DNA from: a bacterium
Lineage (GTDB): Bacteria; Bacteroidota; Ignavibacteria; Kapaibacteriales; UBA2268
Length of the DNA stretch: 20,126 bases
Direction of reading: 5' to 3'
NCBI GenBank assembly: GCA_030426865.1
Contig: JAUHXN010000018.1
Span: forward strand, 1-20,126
This document shows positions 8,678 through 16,000 of the stretch, piece after piece (position 1 is the stretch's first letter; each line of letters begins with the position of its first letter). Under the pieces are notes generated by a model. The model was not told the DNA's origin and did no database searches. It saw only the letters and a list, made by a program, of their open reading frames with translations. Position numbers and translations under genes: made by a program.

Positions 8678-10118
8678 AGTCATCACCATGGTTACCCTGA
8701 CTTTCGGGCATTTCTTCGTATCCGTAACTTAAATTCTCAAATCGGGCATAATTTTTTTGGAATGCAATACGTACTGTCCCAATTGGTCCGTTTCTTTGTT
8801 TACCAATTATAATTTCTGCTGTACCTTCGGTAGGGGTTTTATCCTCATACTCCATTTGGCCATATACTTCTGCTCTTTGAACAAATAATATTACATCGGC
8901 ATCTTGCTCTATTGAACCTGACTCTCTTAAATCTGATAGCATTGGAGAGCGACTTTTACCAGGGCGACTTTCAATCGAACGGTTCAATTGAGCTAATGCA
9001 ATAACAGGTATTTCAAGTTCTTTGGCTATCTGTTTTAATGTCATAGAGATAATTGAGATTTCTCTTTCTCTAGATTCCATACCTGATGCCCTAATCAACT
9101 GTAGATAATCAACAAAAACTGCATCTATATTATGCTCAGCCTTTAGTCGCCTACATTTTGCTCTAAGTTCCATAATCTCAATCATTGAACTATCGTCGAA
9201 ATATATTTTAGCATCGTTTAATTTACCGAGTGAATCGATAATTTTTTGATTTTCGTGAGAGCTTATTTTTCCAGTTCTAATTTTTTGTTGGTTTATTTTA
9301 GCTTCTGCAGAAAGAAGCCTTATTATCAATTGAGTTGACGCCATCTCTAATGAAAAGAATGCAATAGACTTTTTATACTCAACAGCCAAATTTCGAGCAA
9401 TAGATAGAGCAAGTGCAGTCTTACCCATAGAAGGTCTAGCTGCTATAATAATTAACTCTGACTTTTGGAGCCCACCTAAATATTTATCCAAATCAACTAA
9501 ACCCGAAGGAACACCTGTTAAACCAGATTCAGATCGAACTCTCATCTGTTCTATCTGACGGTATGTCTCTTTAGTTAACTCTCTCATACCTTGGTAATTC
9601 TTTGTCATTCTCTTTTCAGCTATTCTAAATATTTCAGATTCAGCTTTATCAATTTCAGTTAAAATATCTTTGCTATCATCGTATGCATTGTTTATGACTT
9701 CTCCACTTGATTGTATTAAATCTCTTCTTAATTGTTTTTCTAAAACAATTAATGAATATTGTTCAACATTAGCAGCAGTAGCAACTTCTTTGTTAATTTT
9801 TGCTAAATATCCTCTGCCGCCTATACTTTCTAAATTACCATTTTTTGTCAAGTGTTCAGATAATGTAATTATATCTACAGTCTCATTCTTTTCTGAAAGA
9901 GCAATAATTGATTCATAAATTAGTTTATGTTTCTGAGAATAAAATGAGTCTGGTGACAGCAATTCAGTTGCTTTTGATATTGCTTGTTTATTAAGCATCA
10001 TAGCACCGAGGACAGCAACCTCAGCTTCCATTGAATTTGGAGGAATTCGATTACCAACAATTGGGCTAATTGATGCTTCTTTTTTGTTATTGTACTCTAT
10101 TCTTTTTGCAGTTGACAT
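8667..10118 (-). CDS. dnaB: Replicative DNA helicase DnaB
   Basis: DnaB is the hexameric 5'-3' helicase that unwinds DNA at the replication fork and recruits primase. The 483-aa product has the N-terminal DnaB domain, including PPNSMEAEVAVLGAMM (26-41), a linker, and the RecA-like ATPase. The ATPase has Walker A ARPSMGKT (227-234), Walker B with VFVDYLQLI (334-342), ALAQLNRSIE around 375-384, the DLRESGSIEQDAD segment (396-408) and the C-terminal GKQRNGP motif (439-445). There is no intein in the Walker A or other usual sites. The Asn/Ser-rich tail is unremarkable. It stands alone, divergent from the receiver-kinase gene, with a 121-base AT-rich gap between them. Its 3' end overlaps a possible small membrane ORF by 11 bases. 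Confidence 0.97.
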   Translation of the reverse strand: MSTAKRIEYNNKKEASISPIVGNRIPPNSMEAEVAVLGAMMLNKQAISKATELLSPDSFYSQKHKLIYESIIALSEKNETVDIITLSEHLTKNGNLESIGGRGYLAKINKEVATAANVEQYSLIVLEKQLRRDLIQSSGEVINNAYDDSKDILTEIDKAESEIFRIAEKRMTKNYQGMRELTKETYRQIEQMRVRSESGLTGVPSGLVDLDKYLGGLQKSELIIIAARPSMGKTALALSIARNLAVEYKKSIAFFSLEMASTQLIIRLLSAEAKINQQKIRTGKISSHENQKIIDSLGKLNDAKIYFDDSSMIEIMELRAKCRRLKAEHNIDAVFVDYLQLIRASGMESREREISIISMTLKQIAKELEIPVIALAQLNRSIESRPGKSRSPMLSDLRESGSIEQDADVILFVQRAEVYGQMEYEDKTPTEGTAEIIIGKQRNGPIGTVRIAFQKNYARFENLSYGYEEMPESQGNHGDDSNF

Positions 10119-10239
10119 AATTTAATTTAATATTGAGATAGTTTTAATTACATAATTAACATAAAAAAGATTATTATTAAATTATGTTATTAACATTTAC
10201 GCTTATAGTTATTAATATTTATTCAACATTGAGAAATTT

Positions 10240-11340
10240 ATGAAGAAAATACTAGTTATAGATGATGCTGAATTTATTTTAGAAAGTACATCTGCACTTC
10301 TTGAATTTGAGGGTTATGACGTAATTACGGCTGAAAATGGCAAAATAGGAATTGAGGTTGCAAATCAATTCAAGCCTGACCTTATACTTTGTGATATATC
10401 TATGCCAGTTATGGATGGTTTTGAAGTATTAGAAAGTATAAGATCAAACGATGTTACTCATAGAACACCTTTCATATTCCTGACTGCTTTTAACGAGAAA
10501 TCGAATATGCGTGAAGGAATGACTAAAGGAGCAGATGACTATTTAGTGAAGCCTTATACAAGGGATGAAATAGTATCAGCTATAAATGCCCAATGGAAAA
10601 AATATAATTTATTTGAAAATCATGTTAAAAGCAAAGTCGAACAGGTTAGTAAAAGTGTTACATATGCACTTCCTCATGAATTCAGAACAGCAATAAACGA
10701 AATCAAAGGTAATGCTGGAATAATTTATCAAGAGTCTGAATCTTTAGATACCAATGAAATAAAACTACTTTCACATGATATAGTTCAATCAGTTTCAAGA
10801 CTCTCTAAAATAACAGAAAACTATCTATTATATATAAGACTAAATAATATTGAAGATAATGAGCAATTGATAAATGAAGTTAGAATGCAAAAAACTGAAG
10901 AACCATTCGCGGTAGCTTTTGATATTGTTAATAATATTGCAGCAAAATATGATAGGTTTGATGATTTTATAGTTGAAAATGAAACAATGGGTGTTAGTAT
11001 AGGTATTTCGTCCGAGAATTTCTTTGTAATTATGAATGAATTAAGTGATAATGCTTTTAAATTTTCAAAAAAGGGCGATAATGTAGTGATATCTTCGAGA
11101 GTATCAAATGATAAACTAATCATTGAATTAATTGACAATGGTATAGGAATAGAAGAAAATCAAATTTCAAATATTGCTGCTCTTAATCAGTTTAACCGAG
11201 AAAAGAATGAACAACAAGGTGTAGGGTTGGGCTTAATTATTGCAAAGAAAATGATTGAACTTCACAATGGCCAATTTAATATTGTTGGGAATGGTAATGA
11301 AAAGGGAACAAAAATTACTCTTGCTTTTCCAATTTCTTAA
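10240..11340 (+). CDS. Receiver-histidine kinase protein (REC-HK, no membrane segment)
   Basis: This 366-aa soluble protein has a response-regulator receiver domain at its N terminus (about 1-120) followed by a histidine kinase core. The receiver shows the acidic pair DD (8-9), phosphoacceptor Asp52 in CDISMPVMDG, Thr82 and Lys104 in LVKPY, so it is complete. The kinase part has His146 in PHEFRT, the N-box region NELSDNAFKFS (266-276), G1 box DNGIGI (299-304) and G2 box GVGLGL (327-332). There is no signal peptide, transmembrane helix or output domain. The order, receiver first, suggests that its kinase activity is controlled by an upstream phosphorelay, or that it acts as an intermediate. 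The last base of its stop lies just past the opposing gene's stop; the two overlap in the four bases TTAA. Confidence 0.92.
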   Translation: MKKILVIDDAEFILESTSALLEFEGYDVITAENGKIGIEVANQFKPDLILCDISMPVMDGFEVLESIRSNDVTHRTPFIFLTAFNEKSNMREGMTKGADDYLVKPYTRDEIVSAINAQWKKYNLFENHVKSKVEQVSKSVTYALPHEFRTAINEIKGNAGIIYQESESLDTNEIKLLSHDIVQSVSRLSKITENYLLYIRLNNIEDNEQLINEVRMQKTEEPFAVAFDIVNNIAAKYDRFDDFIVENETMGVSIGISSENFFVIMNELSDNAFKFSKKGDNVVISSRVSNDKLIIELIDNGIGIEENQISNIAALNQFNREKNEQQGVGLGLIIAKKMIELHNGQFNIVGNGNEKGTKITLAFPIS

Positions 11341-12059
11341 AAGTTTAACCCTATTCTTAAATCTAAAAATACACCACCAAAATTAGTGATAGGACCTTCA
11401 ACTATTGGTTCTAAACTTTGTAATCCATTGCCACCAAAAGGGACATTAATGTATCTAATTTGAAAAACTGATAAAGATTTTTTCTTATTCCCGAAATCAG
11501 CACCAATTGAAATATTAAATGATGGTCTTGTGTAATACTCACCATATCCGAAAGCATTGAAAAAACCTCTATCATAAGGTGTTGATATTATAAAAGAAAA
11601 TCCTGCACCAGCACTTACAAATGGTTTGAATGTACTTATAATTTGATTATTGAATGGGAAGTATTGCAAACTGAAAGAAAATGGTATAGTAAAAAGTCTA
11701 TTTAATTTATAAGGTATAAACAATTCACCAGTAGTTTGGTTAAATCTTTCCAGTTCATCTGATTTTCTAATACCTGAAATAAAAAAATCGGTTATAAAAA
11801 TAAAATCTTCATTGATATCTGTACGCCAAAACATTCCACCACCAAACCCAAATGTAGAAAAAATCAGGTCAAACCCCATAGCAGTAGTTTTGGACTCATT
11901 AATTTCATCCAATGTTAAAAGGGGAGAAGAAGGTTCGAAAACTATTACACTATCTCTATCAAATTCACCACTCCCACCTCCTGTAACTTGAGCAGTTAAT
12001 TTAAGCTGTGAAAACAAAATTATCATAAAAATAAGAGAAAATATAAATTTTTTGGTCAT
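11337..12059 (-). CDS. Predicted outer-membrane beta-barrel protein
   Basis: A 240-aa exported protein of unknown function. A signal peptide with a strongly hydrophobic core (about 4-19) and likely cleavage after LTA (21-23) is followed by a short Gly-rich and acidic linker. From about residue 50 there are repeated amphipathic, aromatic-rich segments with Gly turns, such as FGFGGGMFWRTDI and PFVSAGAGFSFII. The sequence ends with FLDLRIGLNF, whose terminal Phe is the classical mark of an outer-membrane barrel. The size suits an eight- to ten-stranded barrel, as in the OmpW or OprF-like groups, but I cannot assign a family. It is convergent with the receiver-kinase gene and divergent from the Nif3-like gene; no lipobox and no type IX secretion tail are visible. 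Confidence 0.75.
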   Translation of the reverse strand: MTKKFIFSLIFMIILFSQLKLTAQVTGGGSGEFDRDSVIVFEPSSPLLTLDEINESKTTAMGFDLIFSTFGFGGGMFWRTDINEDFIFITDFFISGIRKSDELERFNQTTGELFIPYKLNRLFTIPFSFSLQYFPFNNQIISTFKPFVSAGAGFSFIISTPYDRGFFNAFGYGEYYTRPSFNISIGADFGNKKKSLSVFQIRYINVPFGGNGLQSLEPIVEGPITNFGGVFLDLRIGLNF

Positions 12060-12122
12060 CTTTTACATCAATAGTTTAGAAACAATATATTTTTCATTAA
12101 TTTAGCACCTTACTCTAAAACG

Positions 12123-12136
12123 TTTTTTCGAAAAAA
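12123..12136. repeat. 14-base palindrome in a divergent gap
   Basis: TTTTTTCGAAAAAA is a perfect palindrome lying in the 110-base gap between the barrel gene (minus) and the Nif3-like gene (plus), 34 bases before the latter's start. With no loop it cannot act as a terminator hairpin; it could be an operator or bent DNA. It is simple sequence, so chance is quite possible. Confidence 0.25.
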
Positions 12137-12169
12137 ATCATTTAGATACATAGAACATAATTACAATTT

Positions 12170-13006
12170 ATGGAATTATCAAAGCTCGTAGATATATTTG
12201 AGCTGGAATTTCCTCCTAAAACAGCGTGGAGTGATGACAGCATTGGTTTACAAATTAGTAGTAGTAAATCACGGATAAAAAACGTTTATTTAACACTAGA
12301 GCTTAATGAAGATTCTATAAGTGAAGCTTTATCATGCTCTTCTGACATAATCGTTACTTTCCATCCTCTGATATTCAAACCCCTTTCATCAGTAACAAGC
12401 GATAATAGGGTAGGGAAACTAGTATCTAAACTAATTAAAAATGATATTGCATTATACGCAATACATACTAATTTTGATTCACACCCTTTAGGTACAAGTT
12501 ACGAATTATGTAAACGATTAGGGTTTGAAAAGAAGGAATTTTTAAAAAGTGATGACTCGGTTGATGGTTATGGTATGGGGGTTATAACAGAATTGGAGAA
12601 TCCTATTTCAATTAATGATTTATTAGATAACTTGTCATCCATTTGTAAATCTCCACTTAGATATAATAATATTCCTAAAGATAAATTAACTAAAATTGGA
12701 ATATTAGGTGGTAGTGGAAGTAATTATATTCAAGAAGCATTAAAAAAGAATTGTGATGTTTTTATTACAGCTGATATTAAATATCATGATTTTCATAGTG
12801 TAGATGAAAATATGGTAATCATAGATCCTGGTCACTATGAGATGGAACAATTTGTGCCATTCGCAATGAAAAATATATTAAAAAATAAATTAGGGGATGA
12901 TATTAATTTAATTACGGGAACTGTACTTACAAATCCTGTTAATTATTACCCTAATTTCGATTATAACAAAATGCAAAAAAACTATTTAAATAATTATAAA
13001 GGTTAA
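12170..13006 (+). CDS. Nif3-like dinuclear metal centre protein
   Basis: This 278-aa protein belongs to the Nif3/YbgI (DUF34) family, widespread hexameric metal proteins of unresolved function, once annotated as GTP cyclohydrolase I type 2. Visible metal-site motifs are VTFHPLIF (62-69, His65), AIHTNFD (97-103, His98-99 region and Asp103) and DPGHYEMEQF (219-228, with His222 and Glu226). Most bacterial members have two adjacent histidines at the first motif; here the first is Phe. It is the short form, like E. coli YbgI, without the central PII/CutA-like insertion of the ~370-aa members. A zinc-ribbon gene starts eight bases after its stop and rnpB follows, so the three are likely co-transcribed. 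Identity of the family is secure; the biochemical role is not. Confidence 0.92.
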   Translation: MELSKLVDIFELEFPPKTAWSDDSIGLQISSSKSRIKNVYLTLELNEDSISEALSCSSDIIVTFHPLIFKPLSSVTSDNRVGKLVSKLIKNDIALYAIHTNFDSHPLGTSYELCKRLGFEKKEFLKSDDSVDGYGMGVITELENPISINDLLDNLSSICKSPLRYNNIPKDKLTKIGILGGSGSNYIQEALKKNCDVFITADIKYHDFHSVDENMVIIDPGHYEMEQFVPFAMKNILKNKLGDDINLITGTVLTNPVNYYPNFDYNKMQKNYLNNYKG

Positions 13007-13014
13007 TAACAGAA

Positions 13015-13755
13015 ATGGAAGAATCTAAATCACAATTACTTGCCTATTTGGCACTTATTGATAGAAATCTTGATGAATTAGAAGAAGAATTTGGTGATTT
13101 GCCACAAAAAGTATCGGAACAAGAGGCAAAGAACAAAACTCTTAAAGCAACAGTCAAAGAAACCGAACAAATTTTAGAAGAAGTAAAGGAATTTTGTTCA
13201 GTAACGAAAGTTACTCTAGAAGATATGAAGATAAAAGAAGACAAATTGTCACAGCAACAATTCCAAGTGAGGAATAATAAAGAGTTCGATGCTATCACAA
13301 GTGAGATAAAACATGTGAAAGAAGAATCAAAAATGTTGACTGAAAAACTTAGGCAAGAGACTATTAAACAACAGAACCTAGAAAGAATATTAGACGAACA
13401 AAATGCTGAATTAATTAGTTCAAAAGAAGAACTAAAGAACACAAAGAAAGAATTAGTAGAAGTACAAGAAGAACAAGACGAAGAAAAAGCTGAGTATATA
13501 GAAAGAAGAGAAAAAATTATTAGTAAGATTGATAAACCTTCTCTAGATAAATATAATAGAGTAAGAGAATATCATAGTGATGCAGCCGTTAAAGTAAAGA
13601 AAAATTCCTGTTCTGGTTGCTTTAGTTCTATTCCTCCACAGCTAATAGTAGAAATGAGAAGTGATGATGATATTCTTTATACTTGTGAGAATTGCGCAAG
13701 AATTTTAATTCCAGAAGAAATTGAAGTTAGCGAAGCAGACGTAGAGACAATATAA
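13015..13755 (+). CDS. Coiled-coil C4-type zinc-ribbon protein
   Basis: A 246-aa protein with a long, highly charged alpha-helical coiled coil (about residues 5-170) followed by a zinc ribbon. The ribbon has Cys199, Cys202, Cys224 and Cys227 arranged as CSGC and CENC, 21 residues apart. This is the C4-type zinc-ribbon family that includes chlamydial CT398, found across many bacterial phyla and thought to bind other proteins or nucleic acids, with no firm function. Length and architecture are normal. It lies eight bases after the Nif3-like gene, and its stop is about ten bases before the first paired base of the RNase P RNA. The close spacing argues for one transcript, from which the RNA would be processed. 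Confidence 0.92.
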   Translation: MEESKSQLLAYLALIDRNLDELEEEFGDLPQKVSEQEAKNKTLKATVKETEQILEEVKEFCSVTKVTLEDMKIKEDKLSQQQFQVRNNKEFDAITSEIKHVKEESKMLTEKLRQETIKQQNLERILDEQNAELISSKEELKNTKKELVEVQEEQDEEKAEYIERREKIISKIDKPSLDKYNRVREYHSDAAVKVKKNSCSGCFSSIPPQLIVEMRSDDDILYTCENCARILIPEEIEVSEADVETI

Positions 13756-13765
13756 TTATATAACT

Positions 13766-14140
13766 AATAATACTGGTAATCGCTGTTATTTGATAACAGA
13801 GGAAAGTCCGAACTCCAAAGAACAGTACACTTCCTAACGGGAAGAGCTACTAACAAGTAGTATGGAAAGTGCAGCAGAAAATAAACCGCCCACTTAGGTG
13901 GGTAAGGGTGAAATGGTGGAGTAAGAGCCCACCGCAATTTGGGTGACCAAATTGGCAAGGTAAACCCTGTACGGAGCAAGGTTAAATAAGAGTATGAATT
14001 CAATTTGTTCGATTGAGTTGTTTTTTTAAGCATGCATACTTGGGTAAACCGCATGAGGTACTTGGTGACAAGTATCCCAGATAAATGATTACCTCCTCAT
14101 TATTATAATGAGAAGACAGAATTCGGCTTATAGTATTTAT
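13766..14140 (+). ncRNA. rnpB: RNase P RNA, bacterial class A
   Basis: This is the catalytic RNA that matures the 5' ends of tRNAs. Conserved blocks appear in order: GAGGAAAGTCC (13799-13809), GGAAAGTGCAGCAGAAA then ACCGCC (13864-13889), GGTAAGGGTGAAATGGTGG (about 13901-13919), GTAAGAGCCCACCG (13921-13934), GGCAAGGTAAACCC (13954-13967), GAGCAAGGTTAAATAAG (13974-13990), GATAAATGATTACC near 14080 and ACAGAATTCGGCTTA (14116-14130). P1 forms from AATACT (13769-13774) and AGTATT (14132-14137). A hairpin with 8-bp arms (13935-13942 and 13947-13954) closes on a GTGA loop, and another (14059-14074) also has a GTGA loop. Ends are approximate. No hairpin terminator follows. The start is about ten bases after the zinc-ribbon stop. 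Confidence 0.96.
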
Positions 14141-14190
14141 TATTATATTTTTTATTATATTTACAATCATAAACTTTAACGAAATTTAAT

Positions 14191-14493
14191 ATGCAACTAC
14201 CAGATGATCCGTTTGTACTAGAACTACTCCCTGAATTTATTGATGATTGGCTAGATAAATTAAATTCAGATTATTCTAATTACAAGTCTAATAAAGACTC
14301 TGAGTCTATGTATAGATTAGCTCATACTATGAAAGGGTCTTCTTATCAATTCGGATTTGCTGAATTAGGGGATATCGGAGTTGAGATGATGTCACAAGTT
14401 AAGAGTGATGATTGGGAAGGAGTTGAACAAAACAAAGAAAAATTTCGTATTAGACTTTTAGAAATACAAGAATACATTCCACAAAATCAATAG
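14191..14493 (+). CDS. Stand-alone Hpt phosphotransfer protein
   Basis: This 100-aa protein consists essentially of one histidine phosphotransfer domain. The core motif is AHTMKGSS (44-51), with His45 as the phosphorylated residue and the usual HxxKGS pattern, followed by the helix region FGFAELGDIGVEMM (54-67) of the expected size. Hpt domains accept phosphate from one receiver and pass it to another, and in this group of bacteria are more often found inside large hybrid kinases than alone. No signal peptide or membrane helix is seen, so it should be cytoplasmic. It follows rnpB by about 50 bases and precedes the exported protein at 14504 by 10 bases. Partners are not evident; the receiver-kinase at 10240-11340 and PorX at 17501-19072 are receivers in the same neighbourhood. 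Confidence 0.85.
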   Translation: MQLPDDPFVLELLPEFIDDWLDKLNSDYSNYKSNKDSESMYRLAHTMKGSSYQFGFAELGDIGVEMMSQVKSDDWEGVEQNKEKFRIRLLEIQEYIPQNQ

Positions 14494-14503
14494 AATATAA
14501 ATT

Positions 14504-14986
14504 ATGAAAAAGATTATAATAGTTTTAGCATCAATTTTATGTACAATACCTTTATTATCACAAACAAGGGTCGCAGTATTACCTTTTCAGAATATGGATG
14601 GTAATATAGATTATAATATTCTATGTTATGATTTACAAGAGTCTCTTACACAAGCATTAATAGAAGCAGATGATACTGGAGAAGAATACTACATAGTCCC
14701 TGCTGATTCTGTAGAAATGGTACTTTCTGAACTTAATCTTGATCCGTCAAACCCACAATACAAATCTGATTTATGGAAAGCTGTTCAAATACTAAATATT
14801 AAAAAAGTGGTTGTAGGGACTTTTAATAAACAAAGTGACAAGTTTCTAATGAATACCTATATTTACGATGTTAAAATGAGAATGGCATATCCGAATAATC
14901 AAGCGAAAGATATCTTCAAAACCAGAGAGCAAATTCTAGAAGCAATTCCAGAAATTGTATCGGCTATTCAACCTGGATTAAAATAG
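14504..14986 (+). CDS. Exported TolB-N/FlgO-like protein
   Basis: A 160-aa protein with an N-terminal signal peptide (hydrophobic core about 3-17). The mature part begins with TRVAVLPFQNMDG, a beta-strand pattern typical of TolB N-terminal, FlgO/FlgT and CsgG-type domains, which are small alpha/beta domains in periplasmic or outer-membrane-associated proteins. Near residue 105 the KKVVVGTF stretch and the TYIYDVKMRMAY segment correspond to the later strands of that fold. A Cys at position 12 is not in a lipobox (SILC), so it is probably not a lipoprotein. It starts 10 bases after the Hpt gene and may be co-transcribed with it. Its last nine bases overlap the end of ruvB on the other strand. 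The exact family and role are uncertain. Confidence 0.7.
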   Translation: MKKIIIVLASILCTIPLLSQTRVAVLPFQNMDGNIDYNILCYDLQESLTQALIEADDTGEEYYIVPADSVEMVLSELNLDPSNPQYKSDLWKAVQILNIKKVVVGTFNKQSDKFLMNTYIYDVKMRMAYPNNQAKDIFKTREQILEAIPEIVSAIQPGLK

Positions 14987-16000
14987 ACCGTTTTCGTTTT
15001 GTTGATTAATACTTTTATTAAAATACTTGTAAGTGCTAGTAGTTACTTTTCTACCTTTAGGTGTAATTTGTAGAAATCCTTTTTGAATCAAGAAAGGTTC
15101 ATATACCTCTTCTATTGTTCCAGATTCTTCTCCTACAGCTGAAGAAAGAGTATTTAATCCTACTGGACCACCACTATATTTTTCGATTATAGTTAAAAGA
15201 ATTCTTTTATCCATATCATCAAGGCCTAGTTTATCTACTTCTAACGCTTCTAGTGTCATATTAGCAATAAACTGACTTATTTTCCCATCACCTTTAATCT
15301 GTGCGAAATCTCGACTTCTACGTAATAACCTATTTGCAATTCTTGGAGTTCCTCTTGAACGTGAAGCTATTTCAGTCGCTCCTTTATCATCTATTTCTGC
15401 TTTAAGTATTTCTGCAGACCTTTTAATAACTCTTTCCAAATCAGTAGTATTATAGTAATCTAACCTAAACAGTAAACCAAACCTAGATCTAAGAGGAGCT
15501 GTTAGTAAACCTGCTCTTGTTGTAGCTCCTATTAATGTAAAGTTTGGTATCTTTATCTGAATAGTTCTCGCTGATGGACCACTATCAATCATGATATCTA
15601 ATGTATAATCTTCCATTGCAGAATATAAATACTCTTCAACAACAGTCGATAATCTATGGATTTCATCAATGAATAGAACATCACCTTCTTCTAAATTCGT
15701 AAGTATTCCTGCTAAATCACCAGGTTTTTCTAATACCGGACCTGATGTTGTTTTAATTTGACTTCCCATTTCATTTGCAATAATATAACTTAGAGTAGTT
15801 TTACCTAAACCAGGAGGTCCCATCAAAAGAACGTGATCAAGAGATTCATTTCTTTTTCTTGCAGCTTCTATGAAAATTTGAAGATTTGCTACTAAGTTAT
15901 TTTGACCAGTAAATTCACTAAATGCTTTGGGTCTTAAAGCAGAATCATTAGCTTCATTACCATTCGAATCTGGATTTAATATGTTTTCATTATTATTCAT
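14978..16000 (-). CDS. ruvB: Holliday junction branch migration helicase RuvB
   Basis: RuvB is the AAA+ motor that, with RuvA, drives branch migration of Holliday junctions during recombinational repair. The 340-aa protein shows Walker A GPPGLGKT (61-68), Walker B LFIDEIHR (109-116), sensor 1 GATTRAG (158-164), the arginine of APLRSRFG (168-175), sensor 2 in GTPRIANRLL (217-226), and the C-terminal winged helix with SGGPVGLNTLS (276-286). The N terminus has an unusual Asn-rich extension of about 20 residues before the conserved ALRPKAFSEF. The start ATG at 16000 overlaps the transporter gene upstream by eight bases. ruvA and ruvC are not next to it, as is common in this group. It is probably the last gene of the porX-tsaE-transporter-ruvB run. 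Confidence 0.97.
   Translation of the reverse strand: MNNNENILNPDSNGNEANDSALRPKAFSEFTGQNNLVANLQIFIEAARKRNESLDHVLLMGPPGLGKTTLSYIIANEMGSQIKTTSGPVLEKPGDLAGILTNLEEGDVLFIDEIHRLSTVVEEYLYSAMEDYTLDIMIDSGPSARTIQIKIPNFTLIGATTRAGLLTAPLRSRFGLLFRLDYYNTTDLERVIKRSAEILKAEIDDKGATEIASRSRGTPRIANRLLRRSRDFAQIKGDGKISQFIANMTLEALEVDKLGLDDMDKRILLTIIEKYSGGPVGLNTLSSAVGEESGTIEEVYEPFLIQKGFLQITPKGRKVTTSTYKYFNKSINQQNENGLF

Noticed and set aside
10133..10200. AT-rich inverted sequence between dnaB and the receiver-kinase gene as an operator
   Set aside because: The apparent arms contain only A and T apart from a few bases and include an indel; symmetry of this kind is expected by chance in such sequence.
13044..13442. 132-aa minus-strand frame opposite the coiled-coil gene
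   Set aside because: It is a shadow of the Glu/Lys-rich coiled coil, giving a Ser/Phe-rich product with no family resemblance.
13764..14054. 96-aa open frame on the minus strand
   Set aside because: It lies entirely across the RNase P RNA, whose conserved blocks explain the sequence; the translated product has no recognisable features.
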